DNA of 64,000 nt. Origin: Sulfurisoma sp. GTDB lineage: Bacteria; Pseudomonadota; Gammaproteobacteria; Burkholderiales; Rhodocyclaceae. Below, piece by piece: positions 27,597-36,183 of the stretch. Both the position numbers and the translations under genes were made by a program. The stretch lies in assembly GCA_030691075.1 (NCBI GenBank), contig JAUYFI010000185.1:1-64000 (forward strand), read 5' to 3'. A model generated the notes under the pieces. That model searched no databases and was not told the DNA's origin. It saw only the letters and a program-made list of their open reading frames with translations. Position 1 is the stretch's first letter. Each line of letters begins with the position of its first letter.

Positions 27597-28648
27597 TCGG
27601 GCAATCCTGGCTCCTCTTGAAGGCCCGCGTTTTCGCGGGCCTTCTTGTTTTGGCGGTCGCGCTTTCCCTGGGCGGCTGCGGCAGCCTGCCGCAAGTCGAC
27701 AATCTGCGCGATTCGCTGGCGAGCGGCCGCCTCAATCTGCCGCCCGTGGTCGAACTGGTCGATGTCCCCTTCTTCGCGCAAGATGACTACCAGTGCGGGC
27801 CAGCGGCGCTGGCCATGGTGTTGCAGGCAAGCGGCGCCAATGCCACGCCCGAAGCGCTGATTGAGCAGGTCTATCTGCCGGCGCGGCAGGGCAGCCTGCA
27901 GGTCGAAATTCTCGCGAGCACGCGCCGGCACGGCCGCATTGCCTACGAGCTGGCGGCGAGCCTGCCCGATGTGCTGAGCGAAGTCGCCGCCGGCAACCCG
28001 GTGATCGTGCTGCAGAACACCAGCATCCGCATGATGCCGCTGTGGCACTACGCGGTGGTGGTCGGCTACGACCTCGAGAAAAAGGAAATCCTGCTGCGCT
28101 CGGGCTCGCGCGCGCGCAAGCACATGCCCTTCACCGCCTTCGACTTCTTCTGGCGCGACGGCAAGTACTGGGCGATGGTCGCCATGCCGCCCGGTCGCCT
28201 GCCGGCGACGGCGCACGAGGTGCGCTATGGCGCCGCGGTCGCCGCCACCGAACGCCTCGGCCGCGTCACCGAGGCCGGCGAGGCCTACGCGGCCATGCTG
28301 GCGCGCTGGCCGGAAAGCTTCATCGCGCTGATGGGCCTGGGCAACACTCACTATGCCGGGGGCCGGCTCGTTGAAGCGGAAAGCGCCTTCCGCCGCGCCA
28401 CGCTGTCCAGGCCCACGGAGGCCGCCGCCTTCAACAACCTGGCACAGACGCTGGCCGACATGGGCCAATGGCGCGATGCGCTGGAACCGGCGCGACGCGC
28501 GGTCGAACTCGGCGGCCCGCTGCTGGCGACCTCGCGCGCGACACTGGCCGCGATCGAGGAAAAAATCGCCGTCGCGCCAGCGCCGACTTTTTCGGAAAAG
28601 CTGGATACACCGTCGAAAAAGGGGGAAAAGAAAGCGCGGAAACCGTAA
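27593..28648 (+). CDS. PA2778-family C39-like cysteine peptidase with TPRs
   Basis: A lipoprotein-type signal (VFAGLLVLAVALSLGGC, lipobox Cys about 27) leads into a papain-like C39 domain. Its catalytic Cys is in DDYQCGPAALAMVL and the His is in PLWHYAVVVGYD. TPR-like helices follow (ESFIALMGLGNTHYAGGRLVEAESAFRRA and AAAFNNLAQTLADMGQWRDAL). The Lys-rich tail starts APAPTF, encoded by a copy of the dispersed repeat. The family pairs with PA2779; the target is unknown. The start is either TTG 27593 (overlapping the PA2779 stop) or TTG 27617. A terminator hairpin lies across this 5' end. Confidence 0.82.
   Translation: MIGQSWLLLKARVFAGLLVLAVALSLGGCGSLPQVDNLRDSLASGRLNLPPVVELVDVPFFAQDDYQCGPAALAMVLQASGANATPEALIEQVYLPARQGSLQVEILASTRRHGRIAYELAASLPDVLSEVAAGNPVIVLQNTSIRMMPLWHYAVVVGYDLEKKEILLRSGSRARKHMPFTAFDFFWRDGKYWAMVAMPPGRLPATAHEVRYGAAVAATERLGRVTEAGEAYAAMLARWPESFIALMGLGNTHYAGGRLVEAESAFRRATLSRPTEAAAFNNLAQTLADMGQWRDALEPARRAVELGGPLLATSRATLAAIEEKIAVAPAPTFSEKLDTPSKKGEKKARKP
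27619..27651 (+). terminator. Intrinsic terminator between PA2779 and PA2778
   Basis: An 11-bp perfect stem (arm GAAGGCCCGCG) with loop TTTT is followed by TTGTTTT. It meets the standard form of a rho-independent terminator. It lies inside the first codons of the peptidase frame, so most transcripts may stop after PA2779. Confidence 0.8.
28576..28592 (-). repeat. Dispersed short repeat (in PA2778 tail)
   Basis: GCCAGCGCCGACTTTTT is the reverse orientation of the repeat core. It is read in frame as APAPTF in the C-terminal tail of the peptidase. Confidence 0.7.
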
Positions 28649-28663
28649 CCGGTGTTCCGCGCT
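28633..28663. terminator. Hairpin after the PA2778 gene
   Basis: Arms AGCGCGGAA and TTCCGCGCT (9 bp) enclose the gene stop at 28646-28648 and part of a second inner pairing. Only a short TTT follows. A terminator for the peptidase gene and possibly for the opposing 6S RNA is likely. Confidence 0.5.
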
Positions 28664-28694
28664 TTCCGCGCTGCGTCCGGGCGGACACAGCGAC

Positions 28695-28885
28695 TTTGAG
28701 GCCCCCCGCCTGTGCCGTCAGGCCGGCATCCTGAACCTGGGTTCAGGGAGGTCGCGTTCCTGCCGCATCAGGTGCGCTTCACGAGGAAGCACTCACAACA
28801 GCGGCGTCGTTGGGCAGCGACCGTGTCGCGTGGACATTGGTTCAAGGAGTCTACGACCTTGTCGAACACCGCAGGGGATTCGCGG
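28695..28885 (-). ncRNA. ssrS: 6S RNA
   Basis: On the minus strand, directly after zapA as in many proteobacteria, the sequence shows 6S RNA hallmarks. The 5' side has CCCCTGCGGTGTTCGAC and ACTCCTTGAACC. The 3' side has CCCTGAACCCAGGTTCAGG and a closing GGCCTGACGGCACAGGCGG region that can pair with the 5' end. The long imperfect hairpin with a central bulge mimics an open promoter and binds sigma-70 RNA polymerase in stationary phase. Exact ends are estimated. Confidence 0.85.
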
Positions 28886-28909
28886 GCGCGGGCCGCGATT
28901 TTGTCGCGG

Positions 28910-29212
28910 CTAGAACAACTTCTCCTGTTGGGCCAAGGCCTCGTCCAGGCGCGCTTCCATGGCGCCGATTCTCCGCTTTAGTTCCGATCTGTCAACGCCG
29001 GAATGCGGATTTTTTTGCGCGAGCATTTCGTGGGTCAGGTTGAGCGCCGTCATCACCGCCAGGCGCTCGCCCGTGCTCTTGCTCTTCGCCGCCATTTCGC
29101 TCATCCGTTCGTCGAGCAGCTGCACGGCGGCGGCGAGCGACTCGCGCTCCTCGGGCGTGCAGGCGACGCGATACTCCTTGCCCAGCAGCTTGATGTCGAG
29201 GGTCGAGTTCAT
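28910..29212 (-). CDS. zapA: Cell division protein ZapA
   Basis: A 100-residue ZapA. The N-terminal domain reads LDIKLLGKEYRVACTPEERESLAAAVQLLDERMSEM, and a coiled-coil C-terminus follows (RSELKRRIGAMEARLDEALAQQEKL). It crosslinks FtsZ protofilaments at the division ring. Its ATG overlaps the stop of the upstream zapB-like gene by four bases; 6S RNA follows. Confidence 0.94.
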   Translation of the reverse strand: MNSTLDIKLLGKEYRVACTPEERESLAAAVQLLDERMSEMAAKSKSTGERLAVMTALNLTHEMLAQKNPHSGVDRSELKRRIGAMEARLDEALAQQEKLF

Positions 29213-29403
29213 TGCTCGGGCAGGCGCTCCATCAGTGCCTCCAGCCGCACGCGCGCGCTCTGTATCTTGTCGGTCAGCATCAGCTTGTCGCCCTCGAGCC
29301 CGGCGACGCGCTCGCGCAGCGCGTGATTCTCCTCGCGCAGCCGCTGACAGTGCGCGAGAAATTGGTCGAGCTTGGTTTCGAGAGCGGTGACATCGCCATC
29401 CAT
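29209..29403 (-). CDS. zapB: ZapB-like coiled-coil protein (TIGR02449 family)
   Basis: A 64-residue, almost wholly coiled-coil protein (VTALETKLDQFLAHCQRLREENHALRERVAGLEGDKLML), the normal partner gene upstream of zapA in Betaproteobacteria. ATG 29403 gives the short family length; a longer in-frame start at 29475 crosses the promoter region. Confidence 0.85.
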   Translation of the reverse strand: MDGDVTALETKLDQFLAHCQRLREENHALRERVAGLEGDKLMLTDKIQSARVRLEALMERLPEQ

Positions 29404-29524
29404 CAGCGGAAGTTTCGTGGAAAATTCCCTTCTAGTCAAGAAGTAAGCGAGTTGAGTTAAGGTAAATCCGAGCATTGGTGATAAAGGCCCGAAACCCTTG
29501 CCATCGCATTGCTATACTGAGCGC

Positions 29525-29700
29525 CTGTCCGCGGTGCCCGGACGGCCCGTGCAAACACGGCCAAAGGGTGAAACGGGAAACAGGTTCAATACCTGTGCTG
29601 CCCCCGCAACGGTAAGGAAGTGTGGATTCGTCACGATGCCACTGGGAAATTCTCCCGGGAAGGCGACGGATCAAGACTTCCGAGCCCGGAGACCGGCCAC
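29525..29700 (+). ncRNA. Cobalamin riboswitch upstream of btuB
   Basis: The element shows the conserved core AAAGGGTGAAACGGGAAACA, the CCCCCGCAACGGTAA block, ACTGGGAAATTCTCCCGGGAAGGCG, and the B12 box CGAGCCCGGAGACCGGCC (29681-29698). About 130 bases of expression platform lead to the btuB ATG. A TATACT at 29513-29518 could be the -10 box. Binding of adenosylcobalamin should lower expression of the uptake operon. Confidence 0.95.
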
Positions 29701-29829
29701 GGACAAACGTTGGAAGCGCTGCGGGGAAGTGGCGTTCGGCGCTTGTCAAAGCTCCCGAGCATTCTCCCTGCGCGTTTCTCTTGTCCGCCAACCACCGGCT
29801 TGCGGGGACGCAGCCGTCAGGGAGTCATC

Positions 29830-31695
29830 ATGCATCGCACCTTCAAGGGCGCCGCCATCGCATTGGCGCTGTCACACGTTTTTTCCGCCCATGCCGCGCA
29901 GGACGAAGCGGCCATCGTCGTTACCGCCACGCGTCAGCCCACCCGTCTCGACGCAACGCTGGCCGATATCACGCTGATCGGCCGCGCGGAGATCGAGGCA
30001 TCCGGCCATTCGACCCTGCCCGAGGTCCTGGCACGCCAGCCCGGGGTGCAGGTCGTCACCCGCGGCGGCGGCGCGGCCAGCGTCTATCTGCGCGGCAACG
30101 CCGACTCGCATACCGTGGTGCTGGTTGACGGCATCCGCATCGGTTCCTCGACCCTCGGCTCGGCCGATCTGTCCCAGCTGCCGCTGGCCGACATCGACCG
30201 CATCGAGATCCTGCGCGGCCCGGCATCGGTGCTCTACGGCGCCGATGCCATCGGCGGCGTGATCCAGATATTCACGCGCCGGGGCGAAGGCCCGCTGCGC
30301 TTCGACGGCGAGCTCGGTGCCGGCTCCCGCGGCACGCAACGCGCGGGCGCGGGCCTTTCCGGCAGCAACGCGCAATGGTCGTATGCCTTGTCCCTCGGCA
30401 GCGAACGCAGCGACGGCTACAACGCCATTACCAACCCGAAAGCCACCGCCTACAACGCCGACCACGACGGTTACCGCACCGACCGCGCCAGCGGACGCGT
30501 CGAACTGCAACTGGCGCCAGGCCATGCCGTGGGCGCCAGCCTGCTGCATGTCTCGGGCACCTCCCGTTTCGACTATGCCGATGCGTGGTCAATGCCGCCG
30601 ATCCAGGCCGGCTACGACCACCGTTACAACCAGGTCAACGAGGCCACCAACGCCTGGCTGCGCAACCGCATCGGCGAACGCTGGACCAGCACCCTGCGCG
30701 TCGGCAGCGGCACCAACGATTCGCGGCACCGCAAGAGCGATGTACTGACGGACCGATTCCAGACCGAGCAGCGGCAAATCGGCTGGCAGAACGACGTTCG
30801 CCTGCCGCTCGGCAACGCCCTGCTGGCGGTGGAAAGCAACGATGAACGCGTCACCAGTACCACCCTCTACGCGCGCACCGGCCGCAGCACCCTGGGCCTG
30901 CTGGCCGGCTGGCGCGCCGAGGCCGGCTCCCACCGCTGGCAAATGAGTCTGCGCGGCGACGACAACTCGCAGTTCGGCCGCAAGACCACCGGCAGCGTCG
31001 CCTACGGCTACCGCTTCACGCCCGCCTGGCAACTCTCGGCCGCGGCCGGCACCGCCTACAAGGCGCCGAGCTTCAACGACCTCTACTGGCCCGGCGCCGG
31101 CAATCCCCTGCTCATGCCCGAAACGGCGACGAACCGCGAACTGGCGCTGGCCTACACGCAAGGACTCGCCCGGGTCTCCCTCACGCTCTATCGCAACGAC
31201 GTGCGCGACTTGATCGAATGGGCACCAATCGCCCCCAATTCCTTCGTCTGGCTGCCAAGCAACGTGGCCCGTGCCCGCATCGAGGGCGCGACGTTGGCGG
31301 GCGAACACCGCTGGGGGGCGTGGCACGGCACGGCCAGCATCGACTGGCTCGACGCCCGCAATGCGGTCGACGACAAGACGCTGCGCTACCGCAGCCGCGA
31401 ATCCGCCCAGGCCGCCTTGTCCTGGCGCGGCGGCGGCTGGCGCGCAGGCAGTGAAATCTCCATTCGCGGCAGGCGCTACGAGGACGTCGCCAACCGCGTT
31501 GATCTCGGCGGCTACGGGCTGCTCAACCTGTTCATCGAGCGGGAAATCGGCCGCGATGTCGTGCTGTTCGCGCGCCTCGACAACGTCGGCGACAGGAACT
31601 ACCTGCTGGTCAAGGGCGGCACGACGGCGACGGCGCCCGACTACGGCGTGGCGGGGCGCAGCATCTTCGTCGGCCTGCGCTACGCGCCGAAGTAA
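29830..31695 (+). CDS. btuB: TonB-dependent cobalamin receptor BtuB
   Basis: A 621-residue outer-membrane receptor. It has a signal peptide (AAIALALSHVFSAHA), a TonB box near EAAIVVTATR, and a plug domain with LPEVLARQPGVQV, VLVDGIRIG and IEILRGPASVLYGADAIGGVI. The 22-strand barrel ends with an aromatic-rich strand. It imports cobalamin with TonB energy. It begins after the riboswitch with GGAG seven bases before the ATG, and is the first gene of btuB-btuC-btuD-cobO. Confidence 0.95.
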   Translation: MHRTFKGAAIALALSHVFSAHAAQDEAAIVVTATRQPTRLDATLADITLIGRAEIEASGHSTLPEVLARQPGVQVVTRGGGAASVYLRGNADSHTVVLVDGIRIGSSTLGSADLSQLPLADIDRIEILRGPASVLYGADAIGGVIQIFTRRGEGPLRFDGELGAGSRGTQRAGAGLSGSNAQWSYALSLGSERSDGYNAITNPKATAYNADHDGYRTDRASGRVELQLAPGHAVGASLLHVSGTSRFDYADAWSMPPIQAGYDHRYNQVNEATNAWLRNRIGERWTSTLRVGSGTNDSRHRKSDVLTDRFQTEQRQIGWQNDVRLPLGNALLAVESNDERVTSTTLYARTGRSTLGLLAGWRAEAGSHRWQMSLRGDDNSQFGRKTTGSVAYGYRFTPAWQLSAAAGTAYKAPSFNDLYWPGAGNPLLMPETATNRELALAYTQGLARVSLTLYRNDVRDLIEWAPIAPNSFVWLPSNVARARIEGATLAGEHRWGAWHGTASIDWLDARNAVDDKTLRYRSRESAQAALSWRGGGWRAGSEISIRGRRYEDVANRVDLGGYGLLNLFIEREIGRDVVLFARLDNVGDRNYLLVKGGTTATAPDYGVAGRSIFVGLRYAPK

Positions 31696-31701
31696 GCAAT
31701 G

Positions 31702-31770
31702 CCCCCCCACGCTCACTTGGGTTCGCTGCCCCCCACGGGTGGGCGCCGCCGCCCTTGGGGCGGCCCGGCG
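31702..31770 (+). repeat. CCCCCCACGCTCGC-type repeat, copy 1 (btuB/btuC gap)
   Basis: The block begins CCCCCCCACGCTCAC, continues TTCGCTGCCCCCCACGGG and ends CTTGGGGCGGCCCGGCG. It shares both ends and the middle CTGCCCCCC motif with copies 2 and 3. It almost fills the spacer between btuB and btuC. Confidence 0.75.
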
Positions 31771-31788
31771 GTCGGCTAAACTGCCCGC

Positions 31789-32769
31789 ATGCCCTCCCGC
31801 CGTCGCGCCCTGCTGGTGCTCGCCCTGCTGCTGTTGCTGGCGGCGGCGAGCCTGGCGACGGCGTTGACGGCAGGCAGCGTGCCGCTGGCGTTCGGCGATG
31901 TGATCCAAGCCATGCTCGGGCAGGACAACGCCGCCGCCGCCGTGGTGCACGGCCTGCGCCTGCCGCGGGCGCTGGCCGGCTTTGCCTGCGGCGCGCTGCT
32001 GGCGCTGGCCGGCGCGCTGATGCAGGTACTGCTGCGCAATCCGCTGGCCGACCCCTACATCCTCGGCGTTTCGGGCGGCGCCGGCGTCGGCGCCCTGAGC
32101 GCCATGCTGCTGGGCCTGGCCGGGCTCGGCATCGCCGGCTTTTCCTTCGCCGGCGCGCTGGCGGCGATGTTGCTGGTGTTCGGGCTGGCCCACGGCGACG
32201 GCAGCTGGACGCAGACGCGGCTGCTGCTCACCGGCGTCGTCGTCGCCGCAGGCGCAGGCGCGCTGGTGGCGCTGATGCTGTCCGTCGCGCCCGAGCACCA
32301 GTTGCGCGGCATGCTGTTCTGGCTGATGGGCGACCTCTCGCAGGCCGGCGAAGCTTCGCAGACCTGGGGCGCGCTCGCCACGCTCGCGGCTGCGCTGCTC
32401 GTCGCGCTGCCCTTCGCCCGCGAGCTCAACCTGCTGGCGCGCGGCGCGGAGCAGGCGCTGGCACTGGGTGTGCGCGTCACCCTGCTGCGGCGGGTGGTCT
32501 ATGTCGTCGCCTCGCTGGCGACGGCGGTGGCCGTGACCACCGCCGGTTCCATCGGCTTCGTCGGCCTGATCGTGCCCCACCTCGTGCGGCTGGGCATCGG
32601 CAACGACCAGCGCCTGCTGCTGCCCGCCGCCGCGCTCGCCGGCGGCAGCCTGCTGGTGCTGGCCGACACGCTGGCGCGCACCATCGTCGCGCCGGTGCAA
32701 CTGCCGGTCGGCGTGCTGACGGCACTGATCGGCGTGCCGATGTTCCTGTTCCTCCTCGGTCGCAAATAA
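31789..32769 (+). CDS. btuC: Vitamin B12 ABC transporter permease BtuC
   Basis: A 326-residue FecCD-type permease with about ten helices. It contains the family motifs LRLPRALAGFACGALLALAGALMQ near the N-terminus, RNPLADPYILGVSGGAGVGA, and the cytoplasmic coupling region GSIGFVGLIVPHLVRL. It forms the inner-membrane channel with BtuD. The repeat element lies on both sides of the gene. Confidence 0.95.
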   Translation: MPSRRRALLVLALLLLLAAASLATALTAGSVPLAFGDVIQAMLGQDNAAAAVVHGLRLPRALAGFACGALLALAGALMQVLLRNPLADPYILGVSGGAGVGALSAMLLGLAGLGIAGFSFAGALAAMLLVFGLAHGDGSWTQTRLLLTGVVVAAGAGALVALMLSVAPEHQLRGMLFWLMGDLSQAGEASQTWGALATLAAALLVALPFARELNLLARGAEQALALGVRVTLLRRVVYVVASLATAVAVTTAGSIGFVGLIVPHLVRLGIGNDQRLLLPAAALAGGSLLVLADTLARTIVAPVQLPVGVLTALIGVPMFLFLLGRK

Positions 32770-32771
32770 AT

Positions 32772-32895
32772 GCCCCCCCACGCTCGCAGAACCGGCTTAT
32801 GTTCCCGGCGCAGCCGGGGACGGCATCCCCTGCGGACGCTGCCCCCCACCCCCAAAGGGGGCAAGCCGCGCATGCTTCCTCGGGACGGCCCGGCG
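32772..32895 (+). repeat. CCCCCCACGCTCGC-type repeat, copy 2 (btuC/btuD gap)
   Basis: A longer copy: it starts CCCCCCCACGCTCGC, holds CTGCCCCCCACCCCCAAAGG and ends CGGGACGGCCCGGCG. Compared with the other copies it has about 50 extra bases with an inner palindrome (CCCGGCGCAGCCGGGG). It fills the btuC/btuD spacer to 11 bases before the btuD ATG. Confidence 0.75.
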
Positions 32896-32906
32896 GAAGC
32901 CTGGTC

Positions 32907-33674
32907 ATGATCCTCGAAGCCCGGCAGCTCGATGTCAGCATCGGCCCGCATCGGGTCTGTGACGGCCTTGACCTGAGTCTGGCGGCCGGCGAACGCCTGG
33001 CCATCCTCGGCCGCAACGGTGCCGGCAAGTCCACGCTGCTCGCCACGCTGGCCGGGCTGCGCGAGGCCGATGCCGGCGTCATTCGCCTCACCGGCCAGCG
33101 CTACGAGGAACTGGGCCTGCGCGAGGCCGCCCGCCGGCGCGGCTGGCTCGGCCAGGACCGCAGCGATCCCTTCGCCAGCACGGTGCTGGAAACCGTGCTC
33201 ACCGGCCGCCATCCGCACCTCGGCCGCTGGGCGTGGGAATCGGCCGGGGACGCCGACATCGCCCGCGCTGCGATCAAAGCCATGGGCCTGGCCGGCATGG
33301 AAGAGCGCGAGGTGCAGACGCTGTCGGGCGGCGAGCGGCAGCGCGCGGCCCTCGCCACCCTGCTGGCGCAGCAACCGCGGCTCTACCTGCTCGACGAGCC
33401 GCTGGCCCATCTCGACCTCAACCACCAGATCGCCGCGCTTGGCGTGCTCACCGCCCGTGCCGGCGAAGGCGCGGCCGTCGCGATGGTGCTGCACGACCCC
33501 AATTTCGCGCAGCGCTTCTGCGACCGCGCCCTGCTGCTGTTCGGCGACGGCCGCCATGTCGAGGGTCCCGTCGCCGAGGTGCTGAACGAGGACAGCCTCA
33601 CCGAGCTCTACGGCCATCCGCTGCGGCGCGTCAGCGTGCCGCCGTTCGATCGTCCGCTGTTCGTTCCGGAATAG
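32907..33674 (+). CDS. btuD: Vitamin B12 ABC transporter ATPase BtuD
   Basis: A 255-residue ABC ATPase: Walker A GRNGAGKST, Q-loop GWLGQDR, signature LSGGERQRAAL, Walker B LYLLDEPLAHLD and the switch His in VLHDPN. It powers BtuC. The ATG is 11 bases after the repeat element, and the stop is two bases before cobO, so btuD and cobO are co-translated neighbours. Confidence 0.95.
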   Translation: MILEARQLDVSIGPHRVCDGLDLSLAAGERLAILGRNGAGKSTLLATLAGLREADAGVIRLTGQRYEELGLREAARRRGWLGQDRSDPFASTVLETVLTGRHPHLGRWAWESAGDADIARAAIKAMGLAGMEEREVQTLSGGERQRAALATLLAQQPRLYLLDEPLAHLDLNHQIAALGVLTARAGEGAAVAMVLHDPNFAQRFCDRALLLFGDGRHVEGPVAEVLNEDSLTELYGHPLRRVSVPPFDRPLFVPE

Positions 33675-33676
33675 AC

Positions 33677-34261
33677 ATGGGCCACGCGACACGCATGCAG
33701 CGCAAGAAGACGTTCGTCGATGAAAAGATCGCCACGGCCAGCGTTGAGCGCGGCATCTTCCTCATCAATACCGGCAACGGCAAGGGCAAGTCCTCGGCCG
33801 CCTTCGGCCTGCTCGCCCGCGCCCTCGGCCACGGCATGACGGCCACGGTGATCCAGTTCGTCAAGAGCCGTTCCGACACTGGCGAGGAGGCCTTCTTCCG
33901 CCAGCAGCCGGGCGTCACCTGGCATGTGATGGGCGAAGGCTTCACCTGGGAGACGCAGGACGCCGCGCGCGATGCCGCCGCCGCGCGCGCCGCCTGGGAC
34001 ATGGCGCTGCAGGCCCTGGCCGACCCGGCGCAGGATATCGTCATCCTCGACGAATTCACCTACACCCTCAAGTACCGCTGGCTTGAAATCGACGCAGTGC
34101 TCGCCGGCTTCAAGGCGCGGCCGCCCACGCAGCATCTCGTCGTCACCGGCCGCGGCGCGCCTTTGGCACTCGTCGCCGCCGCCGACACCGTCACCGACAT
34201 GACGCCGCTCAAGCACGCCTTCCAGTCTGGAGTGAAGGCGATGCCCGGCGTCGAATGGTAG
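33677..34261 (+). CDS. cobO: Cob(I)yrinic acid a,c-diamide adenosyltransferase
   Basis: A 194-residue CobA/CobO/BtuR-type enzyme. The P-loop is GNGKGKSSAAFG, followed by VIQFVKSR, GEGFTWETQD and VILDEFTYTLKYRW. It transfers the adenosyl group of ATP to cob(I)alamin or corrinoids, making the coenzyme form required by methylmalonyl-CoA mutase. It follows btuD closely; the downstream btuF is convergent. Confidence 0.95.
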   Translation: MGHATRMQRKKTFVDEKIATASVERGIFLINTGNGKGKSSAAFGLLARALGHGMTATVIQFVKSRSDTGEEAFFRQQPGVTWHVMGEGFTWETQDAARDAAAARAAWDMALQALADPAQDIVILDEFTYTLKYRWLEIDAVLAGFKARPPTQHLVVTGRGAPLALVAAADTVTDMTPLKHAFQSGVKAMPGVEW

Positions 34262-34263
34262 AC

Positions 34264-34288
34264 GCCGTCTCGCCAGCGCCGACTTTTT
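34264..34288 (-). repeat. Dispersed short repeat (intergenic, cobO/btuF)
   Basis: GCCGTCTCGCCAGCGCCGAC followed by TTTTT is a full-length reverse copy lying between the convergent cobO and btuF stops. It is the only clearly intergenic copy. Confidence 0.7.
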
Positions 34289-34294
34289 AGGGTT

Positions 34295-35188
34295 CTATTT
34301 CCCCACCGCGCCGACCGGCCGCCGGCCGCGCGCGGTTTCGAGGTGGGCGCAGAGGCGCTCGGTGCCGTCGATGATGCGCGGCGTGTGGCGCTGGATCAGG
34401 TCGGGCGGCACGAAGAACAGGTTGTCGCGCTTCACCGCGGCCAGGTGCTTCCAGCGCCGCCAGTCGTCGAGCCACTCGGGGCGCGACGCGTCCATGCCGC
34501 TGGCGACGATGGCTTCGGGATCGGCGGCGATCACCGCCTCGACGGTCACCGTCGGCGCCAGCGACTTGAGCTGGCCGAACACGTTGTCGCCGCCGCAGAG
34601 GCGGATGGCATCGGAGATCACCTGCTCGCCGCCGACCGTCATCAGCGGCTGCTTCCACATCTGGTAGAAGGTGCGCACCTGCGGCCGTCCGGCGTACTTG
34701 TCGCGCAGCGCCTGCAGGCGACCACGGAAAGCCGCTGCCGCCGCGCGCGCCGTCGCGGCGCTGCCGGCCAGTTCGCCAAAGTGTTCGAGGTTGTGCGCCA
34801 CGTCCTCGATGCGGTTGGGCTGCGAGAGATAGACCGGAATGCCCAGCGCCCTGAGCCGGGCGATGTGCGCCGGCGCATTGCCGCTGGCAAAGCCGATCAC
34901 CAGATCGGGCGCAAGCCGCGCGATGGCCTCGAGGTCGAGGCGCGAGTAGCCGCCGACGCGCGGCAGCGTCTTCGCCGCCTCCGGGTAGTCGCTGTAGTCG
35001 ACGGCACCGACCAGCCGCGCGCCGGCGCCCGCGGCGTAGAGCGTCTCGGTGACATGCGGTGCCAGGCTGACGATGCGCCGCGCCGGCGCCGCGAGACGCA
35101 CGGTCTCGCCGGTGTCGTCGCGCACGACGATCTCGGCATGGGCATTCAATCCGCTGGCGAGCATCAGGGCGAGCATCAGGCGGCGCAT
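34295..35188 (-). CDS. btuF: Periplasmic cobalamin-binding protein BtuF
   Basis: A 297-residue helical-backbone binding protein with a signal peptide (RLMLALMLASGLNAHA). It has RIVSLAPHVTETLYAAGAGARLVG, VDYSDYPEAAKTLPRVGGY and LEAIARLAPDLVI, typical of BtuF/FecB proteins. It delivers B12 to BtuCD. Its start overlaps the end of the cobD gene, so it is the last gene of the leftward cbiB-cobD-btuF operon. Confidence 0.93.
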   Translation of the reverse strand: MRRLMLALMLASGLNAHAEIVVRDDTGETVRLAAPARRIVSLAPHVTETLYAAGAGARLVGAVDYSDYPEAAKTLPRVGGYSRLDLEAIARLAPDLVIGFASGNAPAHIARLRALGIPVYLSQPNRIEDVAHNLEHFGELAGSAATARAAAAAFRGRLQALRDKYAGRPQVRTFYQMWKQPLMTVGGEQVISDAIRLCGGDNVFGQLKSLAPTVTVEAVIAADPEAIVASGMDASRPEWLDDWRRWKHLAAVKRDNLFFVPPDLIQRHTPRIIDGTERLCAHLETARGRRPVGAVGK

Positions 35189-36183
35189 GCAATCTCCTTC
35201 AGGGCGGCGGCGAGCCGCAACCAGTCGTTTTCAGTAGCGGGCAAGCCGAAGCGCAGCGCCGCGGGGTCGTCGAAGCGGCGCACCAGCACGCCCCGGCGCG
35301 CCAGCGCCTCGTGCAGCGCGACGGCCTGCGGCGTGACGGCGCAGCGGAACAGCGCCGTTCCCATCGTGTCGCCCAGCCCGGCCTCGCGCAGCAGGCGCCC
35401 GAGGCGCGCCGAGCCCGCGCGCAACCGTTCGCGCTGCGCCGCCTGCCAGGCGCCATCGGCCAGCGCGTGGCGCGCGGCCCAGCGGGCCGGATGCGCCACC
35501 GCCCAAGGGCCGATGGCCTCGCGCAGACGCTCGAGCAATGTCGGCGCGGCGATGACGAAGCCGACGCGCGCGCCGGCCAGCCCGAAGAACTTGCCCAGCG
35601 AGCGCAACACGACGATGTTTTCCGCCGCGCCCGTTCCGGCCAGGTCGGCCAGCGACTCCGCCGGTTCCGCGTCGATAAAGGCCTCGTCGACCACCAGCCA
35701 GCCGCAGCGCCCCGCGAGCAGCCTGGCGGCGCCGAGCAGGCGATCGCGCGTGAAGCGCACACCGTCCGGGTTGTTGGGGTTGCCGAGGATCGCCAGGTCG
35801 GCCATCGCACAGGCGGCTTCGAGTCCGGCGGCGGCGAAGGGCTGAACCGCATGGCCGGCGGCCCGCGCGGCGGCGGCATATTCGCCGTAGCCCGGTTCGA
35901 TGACGGCGACATTCATGCCGCCAAGCAAGCGCGGCAGCGCCTGGATCGCTGCCTGCGAGCCGGGCAGCGCGAGCAGCCGCGTCGTGCCGTGCGTGCCGTA
36001 ATACGCGCCCGCGGCGGCCTCGAGCCCGTCCTCGTCCTCGGGCAGCCGCTGCCAGATGACGGCCGGCGGCGGCGGCACCGGGTAGGGCTCGGGCGCGATG
36101 CCGGTCGACAGGTCGAGCCAGTCGGCGAGCGGAATGCCCCAGCGCCGCGCGGCCTCCCGCAGCCTGCCGCCGTGCTCAAGCAA
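35176..36183 (-). CDS. cobD: Threonine-phosphate decarboxylase (CobD/CobC-type, PLP)
   Basis: A class I PLP aminotransferase-fold enzyme of about 335 residues. It starts LLEHGGRLREAARRWGIPLADWLDLSTGIAPEP. The cofactor site is GNPNNPDG, DEAF.D and the Schiff-base Lys in SLGKFFGLAGARVGF. It makes (R)-1-amino-2-propanol phosphate for the nucleotide loop. A TTG at 36183 gives the classic EHGGRL N-terminus with GGGAG upstream and an eight-base overlap with cbiB; a TTG at 36204 is an alternative. Confidence 0.9.
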   Translation of the reverse strand: MLEHGGRLREAARRWGIPLADWLDLSTGIAPEPYPVPPPPAVIWQRLPEDEDGLEAAAGAYYGTHGTTRLLALPGSQAAIQALPRLLGGMNVAVIEPGYGEYAAAARAAGHAVQPFAAAGLEAACAMADLAILGNPNNPDGVRFTRDRLLGAARLLAGRCGWLVVDEAFIDAEPAESLADLAGTGAAENIVVLRSLGKFFGLAGARVGFVIAAPTLLERLREAIGPWAVAHPARWAARHALADGAWQAAQRERLRAGSARLGRLLREAGLGDTMGTALFRCAVTPQAVALHEALARRGVLVRRFDDPAALRFGLPATENDWLRLAAALKEIACAA

